Under the pieces are notes generated by a model, which was not told the DNA's origin, made no database searches, and worked only from the letters and a program-made list of their open reading frames with translations. Made by a program: the position numbers and the translations under genes. A DNA stretch of 17,882 nucleotides. Origin: an uncultured Lachnospiraceae bacterium. Lineage in GTDB: Bacteria; Bacillota; Clostridia; Lachnospirales; Lachnospiraceae. This document shows, piece after piece, positions 1 through 7,400 of this stretch. Within the stretch, counting starts at the first letter, position 1; every line of letters begins with the position of its first letter. Location: NCBI GenBank assembly GCA_910586605.1, contig CAJUJR010000057.1, positions 1 to 17,882 of the forward strand, written 5' to 3'.

Positions 1-13
1 TTAAGGGCGTAGG

Positions 14-190
14 ATTGCCCAGGGAGGAATGTCTTCTATAATTTTTGTCAGAATATAAGCAAGGCAAAACTTTCGCTTTCTACAGAAAATATATAATACG
101 GTCAGCTTCTCATGCCGCACATTACAGAAAACATACAGAGGGAAGATATTTTTTATTGATATTTGGCTGCGATTGGCTGTGAATAGTAAC
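14..190 (+). repeat. Left copy of a long terminal inverted repeat (at least 177 bp)
   Basis: This stretch matches the reverse complement of 17706-17882 at 167 of 177 positions with no insertion or deletion, counted by eye. The inner edge is sharp: both copies end at the same point (GGCTGTGAATAGYAAC here, read outward-in) and diverge immediately afterwards. An 18-bp piece of that same edge recurs at 3372-3389, which supports a true element boundary. The outer edge cannot be placed because the right copy runs off the window. No open reading frame of note lies inside. It is probably a dispersed non-coding repeat or MITE-like element; I cannot name the family. Confidence 0.9.
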
Positions 191-397
191 TTCGTTTAAC
201 ATAAGCTGCTGCTTTGTTGCAATTGATAGCTTTTCTGGAAGGTTTTATGTATGGCGGTTAATAACTAAATATGGTAAATAACAGAATATTTACAGGATAA
301 ATTAGGAATACTATCATTGAAAAATATGAGCTATAACGGAAAACTGCAATAGAATAGAAGCTTATGAAGTCCGTTTTAGCGGAAAAGAGGAAATGCG
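191..397 (+). other. Upstream region of enolase, no firm promoter
   Basis: Together with the repeat before it, this forms a 397-base stretch without a gene. It is AT-rich. I looked for sigma-A boxes and found only weak or wrongly spaced candidates, for example TTGAAA at 317-322 and TATAAC at 332-337 with a 9-bp gap. A short inverted repeat (AACGGA near 335-340 and TCCGTT near 370) could form a 6-bp stem before the ribosome binding site. The enolase promoter should lie here, but I cannot place it. Confidence 0.4.
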
Positions 398-1693
398 ATG
401 AGTATGTATCAAATCAAGGAAGTAAAGGGAAGGCAGATTATTGATTCCAGGGGAAACCCAACTGTTGAGGCAGAGGTAACCTTAAAGTGCGGAATCAAAG
501 GCAGGGGAGCGTGCCCAAGCGGCGCGTCTACAGGGATTTATGAAGCACATGAACTCCGCGATGAAGGGAAGGAATATCTTGGAAAGGGAGTGAAAAAAGC
601 GGTTGGCAATATTAACAGTGCAATCCAGAGTGCGGTGGAAGGGATGGATGCGCGTGACTGTTATGCGGTTGACCGGAAAATGCGGGAAGAGGACGGAACG
701 CCGGATAAAAGCAACCTTGGCGCTAATAGCATCCTTGCTGTATCAATTGCTGTGGCAAGGGCGGCGGCAAATTGTTTGAATATGCCGTTATACCGATTCC
801 TTGGGGGAGTTAGTGGAAATGTCCTTCCGGTGCCTATGATGAATATTTTAAATGGCGGCGCCCATGCAACGAATACGGTGGATACGCAGGAGTTTATGAT
901 TATGCCGGTAGGCGCCTGCTGCTTTACAGAAGGTCTCCGTCAGTGCTGTGAGGTATACCATACATTGCAAAAGCTGTTAAAAGAGAAAAAACTGACAACT
1001 TCAGTGGGAGATGAAGGCGGTTTTGCGCCGGACCTTGCGAGTGATGCAGAGACAATAGAATTGATTTTGGAGTCGGTTAAAAAAGCAGGATATGTGCCAG
1101 AAAAAGATTTTGTACTGGCTTTGGATGCTGCTTCCAGTGAATGGAAGGGAAAGAAAACAGGGGAATACCATTTACCAAAAAGCGACCGGACAATGAGCAC
1201 AAAAGAATTAATTGCCCATTGGAAGGACTTATGTGAGAAGTATCCTATTGCTTCAATTGAAGATCCGCTTGATGAAGAGGATTGGGATGGATGGGAACAG
1301 ATTACAAAGGAGCTTGGGAAGAAAGTGCAGTTGGTAGGGGATGATTTGTTTGTGACAAATACAAAACGGCTGCAGAAAGGGATTGACGCAGGATGCGGCA
1401 ATTCAATCCTAATTAAATTAAACCAGATTGGGACAATTTCTGAAACAATTGAGGCAATTAAACTTGCAAAGAAGCATGGGTATACTTCTATAATATCCCA
1501 CCGTTCTGGTGAAACAGAGGATACAACAATTGCGGATTTGGCAGTTGCCTTAAATGCTGGGCAGATTAAAACAGGGGCGCCAAGCAGAAGTGAGCGTGTG
1601 GCAAAATATAACCGCCTTATCAGAATACAGGAAGAGCTTGGAAACTTTGGCGGATATGGCGGGCATACTGTCTTTTCAGGCAGAAATAAATAG
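398..1693 (+). CDS. eno: Enolase (phosphopyruvate hydratase)
   Basis: Enolase converts 2-phosphoglycerate to phosphoenolpyruvate in cytoplasmic glycolysis. The 431-residue length is normal for the family. Visible landmarks are the mobile loop SGASTG at 41-46, the GGAHATNTVD segment near 153-162, the DEGG general-acid region at 205-208 (E206), Mg2+ ligands D243, E288 and D315, the signature ILIKLNQIGT with catalytic K340, SHRSGETED with H368, and K391. All expected catalytic residues are present, so it should be active. The start is supported by AGAGG at 386-390, 7 nt ahead of the ATG. An oddity is a cysteine cluster (C174, C175, C183, C184) in VGACCFTEGLRQCCEV, where many enolases have non-cysteine residues. 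No other glycolytic gene is adjacent; it appears to be transcribed alone and ends at its own terminator. Confidence 0.98.
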   Translation: MSMYQIKEVKGRQIIDSRGNPTVEAEVTLKCGIKGRGACPSGASTGIYEAHELRDEGKEYLGKGVKKAVGNINSAIQSAVEGMDARDCYAVDRKMREEDGTPDKSNLGANSILAVSIAVARAAANCLNMPLYRFLGGVSGNVLPVPMMNILNGGAHATNTVDTQEFMIMPVGACCFTEGLRQCCEVYHTLQKLLKEKKLTTSVGDEGGFAPDLASDAETIELILESVKKAGYVPEKDFVLALDAASSEWKGKKTGEYHLPKSDRTMSTKELIAHWKDLCEKYPIASIEDPLDEEDWDGWEQITKELGKKVQLVGDDLFVTNTKRLQKGIDAGCGNSILIKLNQIGTISETIEAIKLAKKHGYTSIISHRSGETEDTTIADLAVALNAGQIKTGAPSRSERVAKYNRLIRIQEELGNFGGYGGHTVFSGRNK

Positions 1694-1716
1694 TGGATAC
1701 TATTTATGGCCATTTT

Positions 1717-1764
1717 GCTAAAAGGGTGCTTGCTTGTTAAGCTTTGCACCCTTTTAGCGTTTTA
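1717..1764 (+). terminator. Intrinsic terminator of enolase
   Basis: A perfect 13-bp stem pairs 1717-1729 (GCTAAAAGGGTGC) with 1746-1758. A second small stem (GCTT 1732-1735 with AAGC 1739-1742) lies in its loop, and GTTTT follows. On the minus strand the hairpin is followed by AAAA rather than T residues, so it should act on the enolase transcript and not clearly on the convergent anti-sigma transcript. Confidence 0.85.
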
Positions 1765-1777
1765 ATCGATTCCCTAT

Positions 1778-2734
1778 TTAATTCTTTGCTGCGATTTCTA
1801 CGTTTTTGATGTCTTCAGGTTTTACTGGTTTGTCAAACAGGCAAGAGACAGTTAATGAATTATCATGATATACCAAGCCGCCGCCATAGGTTTTTGTAGA
1901 GTTATCTTTCATGGTTACACGGAACAGGATGCCATTTTCTAAGAATGGTTCAATTTTTCTGTTATCTATGTTATTTGCTTTTGCAGAAATTCCACTGCTG
2001 TTTACAAGGTATTTTTTTATATTAAATTGTTCGCTGCCTGCTGGGACAAGAATCCCTTTTTGGACATTTTTGGCAGGGATGTCAAATTCTGCCTGCTCTG
2101 TTTTGCCGTTCCATTTTGCCCATGCAGAAATTATTACGCTGCTGTAGTTGGTATTATCATCTTTTTTGGTGGAATCAAAAAGATACCAGTTCCCATTTTC
2201 TGAAATATCTGCAAGGAGGCGGATAGAACCGCCGCCCCCGGTTTTTTCATCCCCGCTTTTAAATGTAAGCCCGGTACAAGAATGTTTGGTAAAATGATCA
2301 GACAAGGATTTTGTTGCCTTATTAATGTCAAGTTCTTTTTTGCCTTCTTCTGTCTTGGCTTTTACATTCATAATGTATTGTGCACTGTTTTCTGAAAGGA
2401 ATATATTTTCAACAGTGAATTTATAGTGTTTGGTTTCCATGGAATATTTTTCATTATTTAGGTATGGTTCAATGATATCTGCCTTGCTGCCCCAGATTTT
2501 TTGGAAGAGGTTTTCTTTTGCCGCATAAGCGCCAGTTCCGATTAATACAATAATTCCGCAGGCAATAGCTGTTTTTATCACATAGCCTGCCGGCAGGTGG
2601 ATTTTACCATGCATCTTTTTTTTGCTGCTTGTTCTTTCTGCTTTTTTTGCGTTGATTTTATTGATTGTATTTTCTTCAAAATCTTTTGAAAATTCCAGTT
2701 TTTCAAATGCCGCTTTTATTTTAGGTTCTGTCAT
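1778..2734 (-). CDS. Membrane-anchored anti-sigma factor (DUF4179-like)
   Basis: A 318-residue protein that probably holds the adjacent ECF sigma factor inactive. Residues 1-50 form a short, lysine-rich cytoplasmic segment (sigma-binding by inference). Residues 51-71 are one transmembrane helix (YVIKTAIACGIIVLIGTGAY). Residues 72-318 form an extracytoplasmic, beta-rich domain with a conserved-looking start (AAKENLFQKIWG), as in DUF4179-type anti-sigma proteins of Firmicutes. Its ATG lies inside the end of the sigma gene (14-nt overlap), with AAAGGAAGG upstream, so the two are translationally coupled. Sensor-domain assignment is from general resemblance; no zinc-binding (ZAS) motif was seen. 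Confidence 0.8.
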   Translation of the reverse strand: MTEPKIKAAFEKLEFSKDFEENTINKINAKKAERTSSKKKMHGKIHLPAGYVIKTAIACGIIVLIGTGAYAAKENLFQKIWGSKADIIEPYLNNEKYSMETKHYKFTVENIFLSENSAQYIMNVKAKTEEGKKELDINKATKSLSDHFTKHSCTGLTFKSGDEKTGGGGSIRLLADISENGNWYLFDSTKKDDNTNYSSVIISAWAKWNGKTEQAEFDIPAKNVQKGILVPAGSEQFNIKKYLVNSSGISAKANNIDNRKIEPFLENGILFRVTMKDNSTKTYGGGLVYHDNSLTVSCLFDKPVKPEDIKNVEIAAKN

Positions 2735-3248
2735 AATAATCCTTCCTTTCTATGGCTTCAAGGAGTTTTTTCCTGCCCCTTTGAAGCCTTGTTGTTATTG
2801 TTGAAATGCTTTTTTGCAGAATTTTAGCAATTTCTGGCACAGGGTATTCTTCGAGATAATACAGTACAATTACTTCCCGGTATTTTTCAGGCAAAGACAT
2901 AACGGTTTCTAACAATTGTATGTTCCTGTCATTTTGGATGGCTTTTTCTTCTGGTGAGGCAGAAGGGGAAGTTTGAATCGCTTCACCTATGCCTGATTCC
3001 TCTAAAGATATCCTTTTTTTATGCCAGGGGCTTCTTAATTTGTTTTTGCAAATATTGATAGTGCTGCGTGCAAGCCATGCCTTTGCATGTCCCATATTTT
3101 CAAATTGCATATTTTTGGAAACTGCTTTCAGGAATACTTCCTGTACAGAATCTTCGGCTTCCTGTGTGTTTTTTAGGTAGGAATAGGCAAGATGCAGTAA
3201 ATCTTTTGAACATGTATGGACAAGTTCGGACCAGTCAGTGTTTTCCAT
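2721..3248 (-). CDS. ECF-family RNA polymerase sigma factor
   Basis: A 175-residue extracytoplasmic-function sigma-70 factor. Region 2 (about 12-75) includes LAYSYLKNTQEAEDSVQEVF, the helix that binds core polymerase and the -10 element. Region 4 (about 108-165) contains LPEKYREVIVLYYLEEYPVP followed by the helix-turn-helix ISTITTRLQRGRKKL, for -35 recognition. A longer frame opens at 3302, but the start at 3248 is chosen because AAAGGAGG sits 9 nt upstream of it, and the added residues resemble no sigma N-terminus. The stop overlaps the anti-sigma start. An operon of sigma then anti-sigma is the standard arrangement for stress-responsive pairs in Firmicutes; the target regulon cannot be seen here. 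Confidence 0.93.
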   Translation of the reverse strand: MENTDWSELVHTCSKDLLHLAYSYLKNTQEAEDSVQEVFLKAVSKNMQFENMGHAKAWLARSTINICKNKLRSPWHKKRISLEESGIGEAIQTSPSASPEEKAIQNDRNIQLLETVMSLPEKYREVIVLYYLEEYPVPEIAKILQKSISTITTRLQRGRKKLLEAIERKDYYDRT

Positions 3249-3307
3249 GTAAGCTTTCCTCCTTTCTGCGTAGTGTAAAGATACTGATAAAAGCCCTTTC
3301 ACTATAA

Positions 3308-3335
3308 ATACACACTAACATAAAGATATGTCTCA
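3308..3335 (-). promoter_or_regulatory. Candidate ECF-type (autoregulatory) promoter for the sigma operon
   Basis: On the minus strand, TGAGAC (3335-3330) is followed after 16 bp by GTGTAT (3313-3308). The first box resembles the TGAAAC-type -35 of many Firmicute ECF sigma factors. The second only loosely resembles their CGTMTA-like -10. Placement about 60 nt upstream of the start codon fits autoregulation, which is common for these operons. This is inference. Confidence 0.35.
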
Positions 3336-3371
3336 ACGTTTGCTAAGATTTTCTTATAAAGAATAGAATGG

Positions 3372-3435
3372 GTTACTATTCACAGCCAAACACGCTCTAG
3401 GAAGGAATGTTTTTCTAAATTATTGTAAGATTGAC
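3372..3435 (-). repeat. Short degenerate relative of the end repeats
   Basis: GTTACTATTCACAGCCAA at 3372-3389 is an exact 18-bp match to the inner edge of the left end repeat (reverse complement of 173-190). The following bases leave that repeat. From about 3398, however, AGGAAGGAATGT and its continuation resemble the other end of the same repeat (start at 14-50) in inverted relative orientation, about 72% over 36 positions by eye. The site looks like two element ends brought together with the middle missing. It lies between the sigma operon and the LytTR gene. Confidence 0.55.
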
Positions 3436-3445
3436 TTGTTAAAGG

Positions 3446-4183
3446 TTAAATATGCCATTGGCTGCTGCGGAGTTTTTTAAACTGGTAATTAGAGAATGCC
3501 TGTTCAATTTCCTGGCAGCCGCGGATGCGTATTGGGAATTGTGTCCCGTTTGTAAGGAAACAGCAGTTGTCCTGGATGGCCTTAATATAATCTGCGTTCA
3601 CTAAAATCCCTTTATTGATGGATAAAAAGCGGCTGTCTGCCCCTGTCAGTTTTAAGAAACCTGAAACAGTCATACGACTTCGGTATGCAGGGCCATTATT
3701 TATTTGGATTTCCAGATAATGGGCGTCGCTTACAACGGAAATGATTTCGTTGATATGGACAGGGATTGTTTTCCGGTTGCAGGTAATTTTAATACAACCA
3801 GAAAGATCCTGGGAATATTTTAAAATATCTTTTAGAACATTAAAAATACTTTTATCTGATACGGGTTTCGTCAGGTAATCAAAGGCATGGCAGGAAAAAG
3901 CGTCTGGCATAAAATCGCTGCTGGAGGTTAAAAAGACAAGAAATGAGCCAGCATGGTCGATTTCACGCATTTTTCTAGCTGTTTCCACACCGTTTGTCCC
4001 TTTCATGCAGATGTCCATAAATACAACAGAATAAGCGCCTGGCTTATAGGTTTCCAGGAATGCATCCCCACTTTGGAAAGAGGATAGCTCCATTGGGATA
4101 TTGTACTGCCTGCTAAATATATTACAGAATTGCTCTATTTGAGTTGTACAGCACAACTCGTCATCAACTAATGCAAGTTTCAT
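3446..4183 (-). CDS. LytTR-family response regulator (orphan in this window)
   Basis: A 245-residue AgrA/VirR-type two-component regulator. The receiver domain (1-~120) has the acidic pocket D7-D8, phosphoacceptor D57 in VVFMDICMKG, T86 and K106 (YLTKP). A LytTR DNA-binding domain covers about 131-236 (KITCNRKTIPVHINEIISV through FLSINKGILVNADYI). All phosphorylation residues are present, so it should respond to a kinase, but none is encoded here. The start is supported by GGAG about 8 nt upstream. It is transcribed divergently from the giant secreted protein across 237 bp that hold operator-like direct repeats, so control of that neighbour, and perhaps of itself, is likely by inference. LytTR regulators commonly control secreted, virulence or bacteriocin genes. 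Confidence 0.93.
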   Translation of the reverse strand: MKLALVDDELCCTTQIEQFCNIFSRQYNIPMELSSFQSGDAFLETYKPGAYSVVFMDICMKGTNGVETARKMREIDHAGSFLVFLTSSSDFMPDAFSCHAFDYLTKPVSDKSIFNVLKDILKYSQDLSGCIKITCNRKTIPVHINEIISVVSDAHYLEIQINNGPAYRSRMTVSGFLKLTGADSRFLSINKGILVNADYIKAIQDNCCFLTNGTQFPIRIRGCQEIEQAFSNYQFKKLRSSQWHI

Positions 4184-4219
4184 AAATTATCTCCATCCTG
4201 TTCCAAACAATAATAAAGA

Positions 4220-4248
4220 ATTATAACATAGAAAGTGGAAGCTGCAAA
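4220..4248 (-). promoter_or_regulatory. Promoter of the LytTR regulator gene
   Basis: On the minus strand there is an extended -10, TGTTATAAT (TATAAT at 4225-4220, TG at 4228-4227). TTTGCA lies at 4248-4243 with a 17-bp spacer as a 4/6 match to the sigma-A -35. The predicted start lies about 30 nt before the start codon, which leaves room for the ribosome binding site. It looks like a constitutive housekeeping promoter. Confidence 0.6.
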
Positions 4249-4274
4249 GGAACTTCTAAAGCTGTGCCCGATAG

Positions 4275-4308
4275 CACGTTTTTGCCACGAAAAAGACGTT
4301 CCTGCCAG
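4275..4308 (+). promoter_or_regulatory. Candidate LytTR operator: 12-bp direct repeat, period 20 bp
   Basis: ACGTTTTTGCCA at 4276-4287 and ACGTTCCTGCCA at 4296-4307 match at 10 of 12 positions and start 20 bp apart, about two helical turns. LytTR proteins such as AgrA and PlnC/PlnD bind paired direct repeats of about 9 bp with a GTT core, spaced 12-13 bp. Both copies here fit that pattern except for two flanking positions. The site is oriented toward, and ends just ahead of, the -35 position of the giant-gene promoter. That this regulator binds here is inferred. Confidence 0.5.
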
Positions 4309-4309
4309 A

Positions 4310-4338
4310 AATATTGTATTATGGTGTTTTTTTATAAT
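4310..4338 (+). promoter_or_regulatory. Probable activator-dependent promoter of the giant secreted protein
   Basis: There is a perfect TATAAT at 4333-4338, but the hexamer 17 bp upstream (AATATT, 4310-4315) does not resemble TTGACA. A strong -10 without a -35, with direct repeats ending at 4307, is typical of promoters that need an activator. Transcription would start near 4345 and give a leader of about 76 nt. Other TATA-like hexamers nearby (4372-4377, 4398-4403) have poor spacing or lie too close to the ribosome binding site. Confidence 0.4.
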
Positions 4339-4354
4339 AAAATGACAACAATTG

Positions 4355-4390
4355 GCAGCTGCTTTGCACTATATATTCTGAAGCGGCTGT
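4355..4390 (+). other. Hairpin in the 5' leader of the giant gene
   Basis: CAGCTGCTT at 4356-4364 pairs with AAGCGGCTG at 4381-4389 (nine pairs, one G-U), extended by one more G-U, around a 16-nt loop. No T-run follows, so it is not an intrinsic terminator. It would sit about 10 nt into the predicted transcript. A 5' stabilising stem or a translational control element are possibilities; no known riboswitch was recognised. Confidence 0.4.
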
Positions 4391-4420
4391 AGATTATTAT
4401 AATTAAAGAGAGGATAGAGA

Positions 4421-7400
4421 ATGAAGAGAAGAAAAGCGATGAGAAAAATTGGAGATAGGTGCAGATGGAAATGCAGGGGATATGGCAGGCGTATATTGTG
4501 TTTCCTGCTTTGCATGGCAATGTTTTTGCAGGCAGGGGCAGGTATTTCTTTTGCAGCATCAGAAAAAAAGATTTCCTTTATGATGCTGGAATCTTCAAGG
4601 ATAGGAGAGAGCTTGCCGGAGGGGGATTTTATCTACTTTGGCACGGCTGCTGCTGCTGTAGAGGAGCATGGGGAATATGCAATCCGTATTTACAGGGAAG
4701 GCAGCCTTAATAAAAAGGCAAGTGTTTCCATACATACCATAGACATGACAGCGCTCTATGGGGAGGACTATGAGATTGTCAGTGAAACGGTGGAGGGACT
4801 TACAGAAACAGGGAATGGGAAAACTCTTTTGGAGGAATATGCAAAAGGGAAAAAAGCAGCAGCAGGCAATCCAGGCAGTTTTTCTGTGGGACTGGAAAGT
4901 ACAGAAACAAACGATGCTGGCAGTGATAAGGCTAAGGAGGCTGCACGCATCCTGGAAGGGGGCAATAAGGAGACGGAAGGAAATGCTTCTTCCCTTGCGG
5001 CTGAGAAAGAGAAGCAGTCAGGAGAAAAGGCGAGGGCAACAGAAGAAACAGGGCACAACAGTATGGCTGATGCCCTGTCTGATGCACTTATAACAGAGTC
5101 TATGGAAAATCTTAAAGCTTCCAGTAAATGCAAGGTTACATTCCAAAAGGGGGAAGACGAGAAAATCTTGCGTTTCCGTATTTTGGAGGATGGCAAAAGC
5201 GAAGGGACGGAAGGTTTTTCTTTGCTGCTTACAGAGCCGGAAGGGGCGGAACTTTATGGAATTTCAACTGCCGGGATTACAATTCAGGACGATGAAAAGC
5301 AGGTGCGTTCCGAAATTTCTTTTGCAAAGCCAGAATACAGTGCAGAAAACGGAAAGGCAACGCTGACGGTAAAAAGGACAGGGGCGGAATATTCGGTCTG
5401 CGATATGACAGTCTTTACAAGCAGCGATACCGCAAAAGCAGGTGAAAATTATACAGAACTTAACCAGAGCCTTGCTTTTGCACCATATGAAACAGAAAAA
5501 GAGATTACGCTTGATGTGGCAGGAGAAGGGAAATTTTATGTACTGCTTACAGAATTAAAGGCATGTAAAAAAGGGAAGTACACAAAGGCTTCTGTAGAAG
5601 TGAAAGGGGAAAACCAAAAAGAAGCTTCTGGGAGAATAGGGGCAAAGGGAGAAAAAAAGGCTTCCAGGGAAAAAACTTTGCCAGGGAAACTTTCCAGAAA
5701 AACAGGGGCGTTAAAGCAGGCATCTTCTGGCAGCGATACGAAGAGCTTTTCTATTTCCATTAATAAAAAAGAGTATGTTGTGGAATATAAGATGAATGAA
5801 GCAACTGGGAAGATTTTGGACGACAGTTACAGTCCGGCAGTGGAAGTTGGGAAATATTATTTTTCATCAGATAAAGAACATGGCGGAATTTTTGAGTATG
5901 GGAGTGTTGGAGGGGATAAACCAAGCTGGCTTGGAAACCGCAGGAGCGAGTATGTTTTTGATGAAAAACAGAAAGACAGGATGGATGTCCAATATGGAAA
6001 GGCAGAATATTGTTCCCCTACCATATGGCATGAAGGATGGGCAGAAATTAATACAAAAGAAAAGATACCCGGCCTGTATTACCAGTATTTTACCCCAGAT
6101 TGGGAATCGACTTCTAGTTCCGGCGGCGGGCAGAAATTCTGCTTTAAAATGGCAAGGGATGAGGATACAGAAGAAAAGAAAGAAGAAAAGAAGGATGACG
6201 AGAAAGAAGATGATAAAAAAGATGAGATAGAAAAATATACAGAGGGAAAATATGGCAGGACATGTGACAAAGGCTATATAAAGAATACGTTAATTGAAGG
6301 GCGGCTTGCAAGCGTACGCGCCATTGATGATTCTGCCCTGGCGCCGAAATCCTATATGAGGTTTTATGGCATATGTGCGATGTATAAAAAGTATAATATC
6401 AAGGTACAGAATGCGTCTGCCAAAAAGTACAGGACAGGGGAGGCGGGCTCTTATATTGAGATGGCGCCCGTCAATATGAGCGTACGCTGTGGTGCGCAGC
6501 CAGCCCTTTCCAGCGGCAGTTCCGATTCAAGGGATGTGTATGCCAATACAAGTGATGAAGATACCAACCTGGTATTTAGTGTCGGCGACATGTCATTAAA
6601 TAACCATTCCGGGAAGTTTGGCTACATTAATGGTTATAAGATAGTGATTGACCCTGGGAAAAAAGAGGACAGGATAGAAGTCAGCTACCCAGAGGATTTT
6701 AAGTCCTGGCTGAAGGATGATAAGCAGGATATGAAGAATAAGCAACTATCCGGTCTTGATTTTTCATCGTCTACAGTTAATGGGGAAATTAAAAAGATTG
6801 AGCAGGATTTGGGGATTATCCCATATGATAAATACTTTATTGCATGGATTGACAGCGTGCAGAAAGCTGTGGCAGACACTGGGTATGGGTATCAGCAGAA
6901 CCTTGTCTTTACGCCAAGGATGGAATATTATGATGTGGAAGTAGAAGTTTTGGAAGCAAAAGGTATCAGCACAGATAAGGTGCATTTTAAAGACGCGCAG
7001 CTTTCCAAAACAGGGAAATATAAGTTCCATGCAGGCGACAGCATTGAAGCGGAAGTTGTGACAGAGGATGCAGATTCCTATAATGTTGTAGGGTATGAAG
7101 TATCTGATAATGCAGGCATTACTTATAATACAATAACAGACGGTTCGGATTTGTTTTTGGAATATAACAGGAGTTATAAAATCCGCCCGGTTGTCACGAC
7201 GAAGAGCAATGCAGTTGAAGTGCGTTTTGAAAAGGATTCCGGTGCAGAGGATAAAATTGAGCTTCAGGGGCTGATTCCAAAAGATGAGTTAAAAGGGACA
7301 GAGTTTGAAGGGAAAAACATTCTGGATTTGAACCCACAGGAAAAGACTGTCCAGAAAAGGGCAGAGCCGGTCAAAGGAAAGGAATATGTTGTCAGGCTTG

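Noticed and set aside
317..337. TTGAAA and TATAAC as an enolase promoter
   Set aside because: The spacing is only 9 bp, so these boxes cannot act together.
940..1749. 269-codon open frame antisense to enolase
   Set aside because: It is a shadow of the enolase gene, has no ribosome binding site of note, crosses the enolase terminator, and the product has no recognisable domain.
3249..3302. Upstream in-frame start of the sigma factor at 3302
   Set aside because: There is no ribosome binding site there, and the added residues do not resemble a sigma N-terminus; AAAGGAGG precedes 3248.
4352..4377. TTGGCA and TATATT as a promoter for the giant gene
   Set aside because: The spacer is 14 bp, too short for sigma-A; the TATAAT at 4333-4338 with the operator-like repeats is the better candidate.
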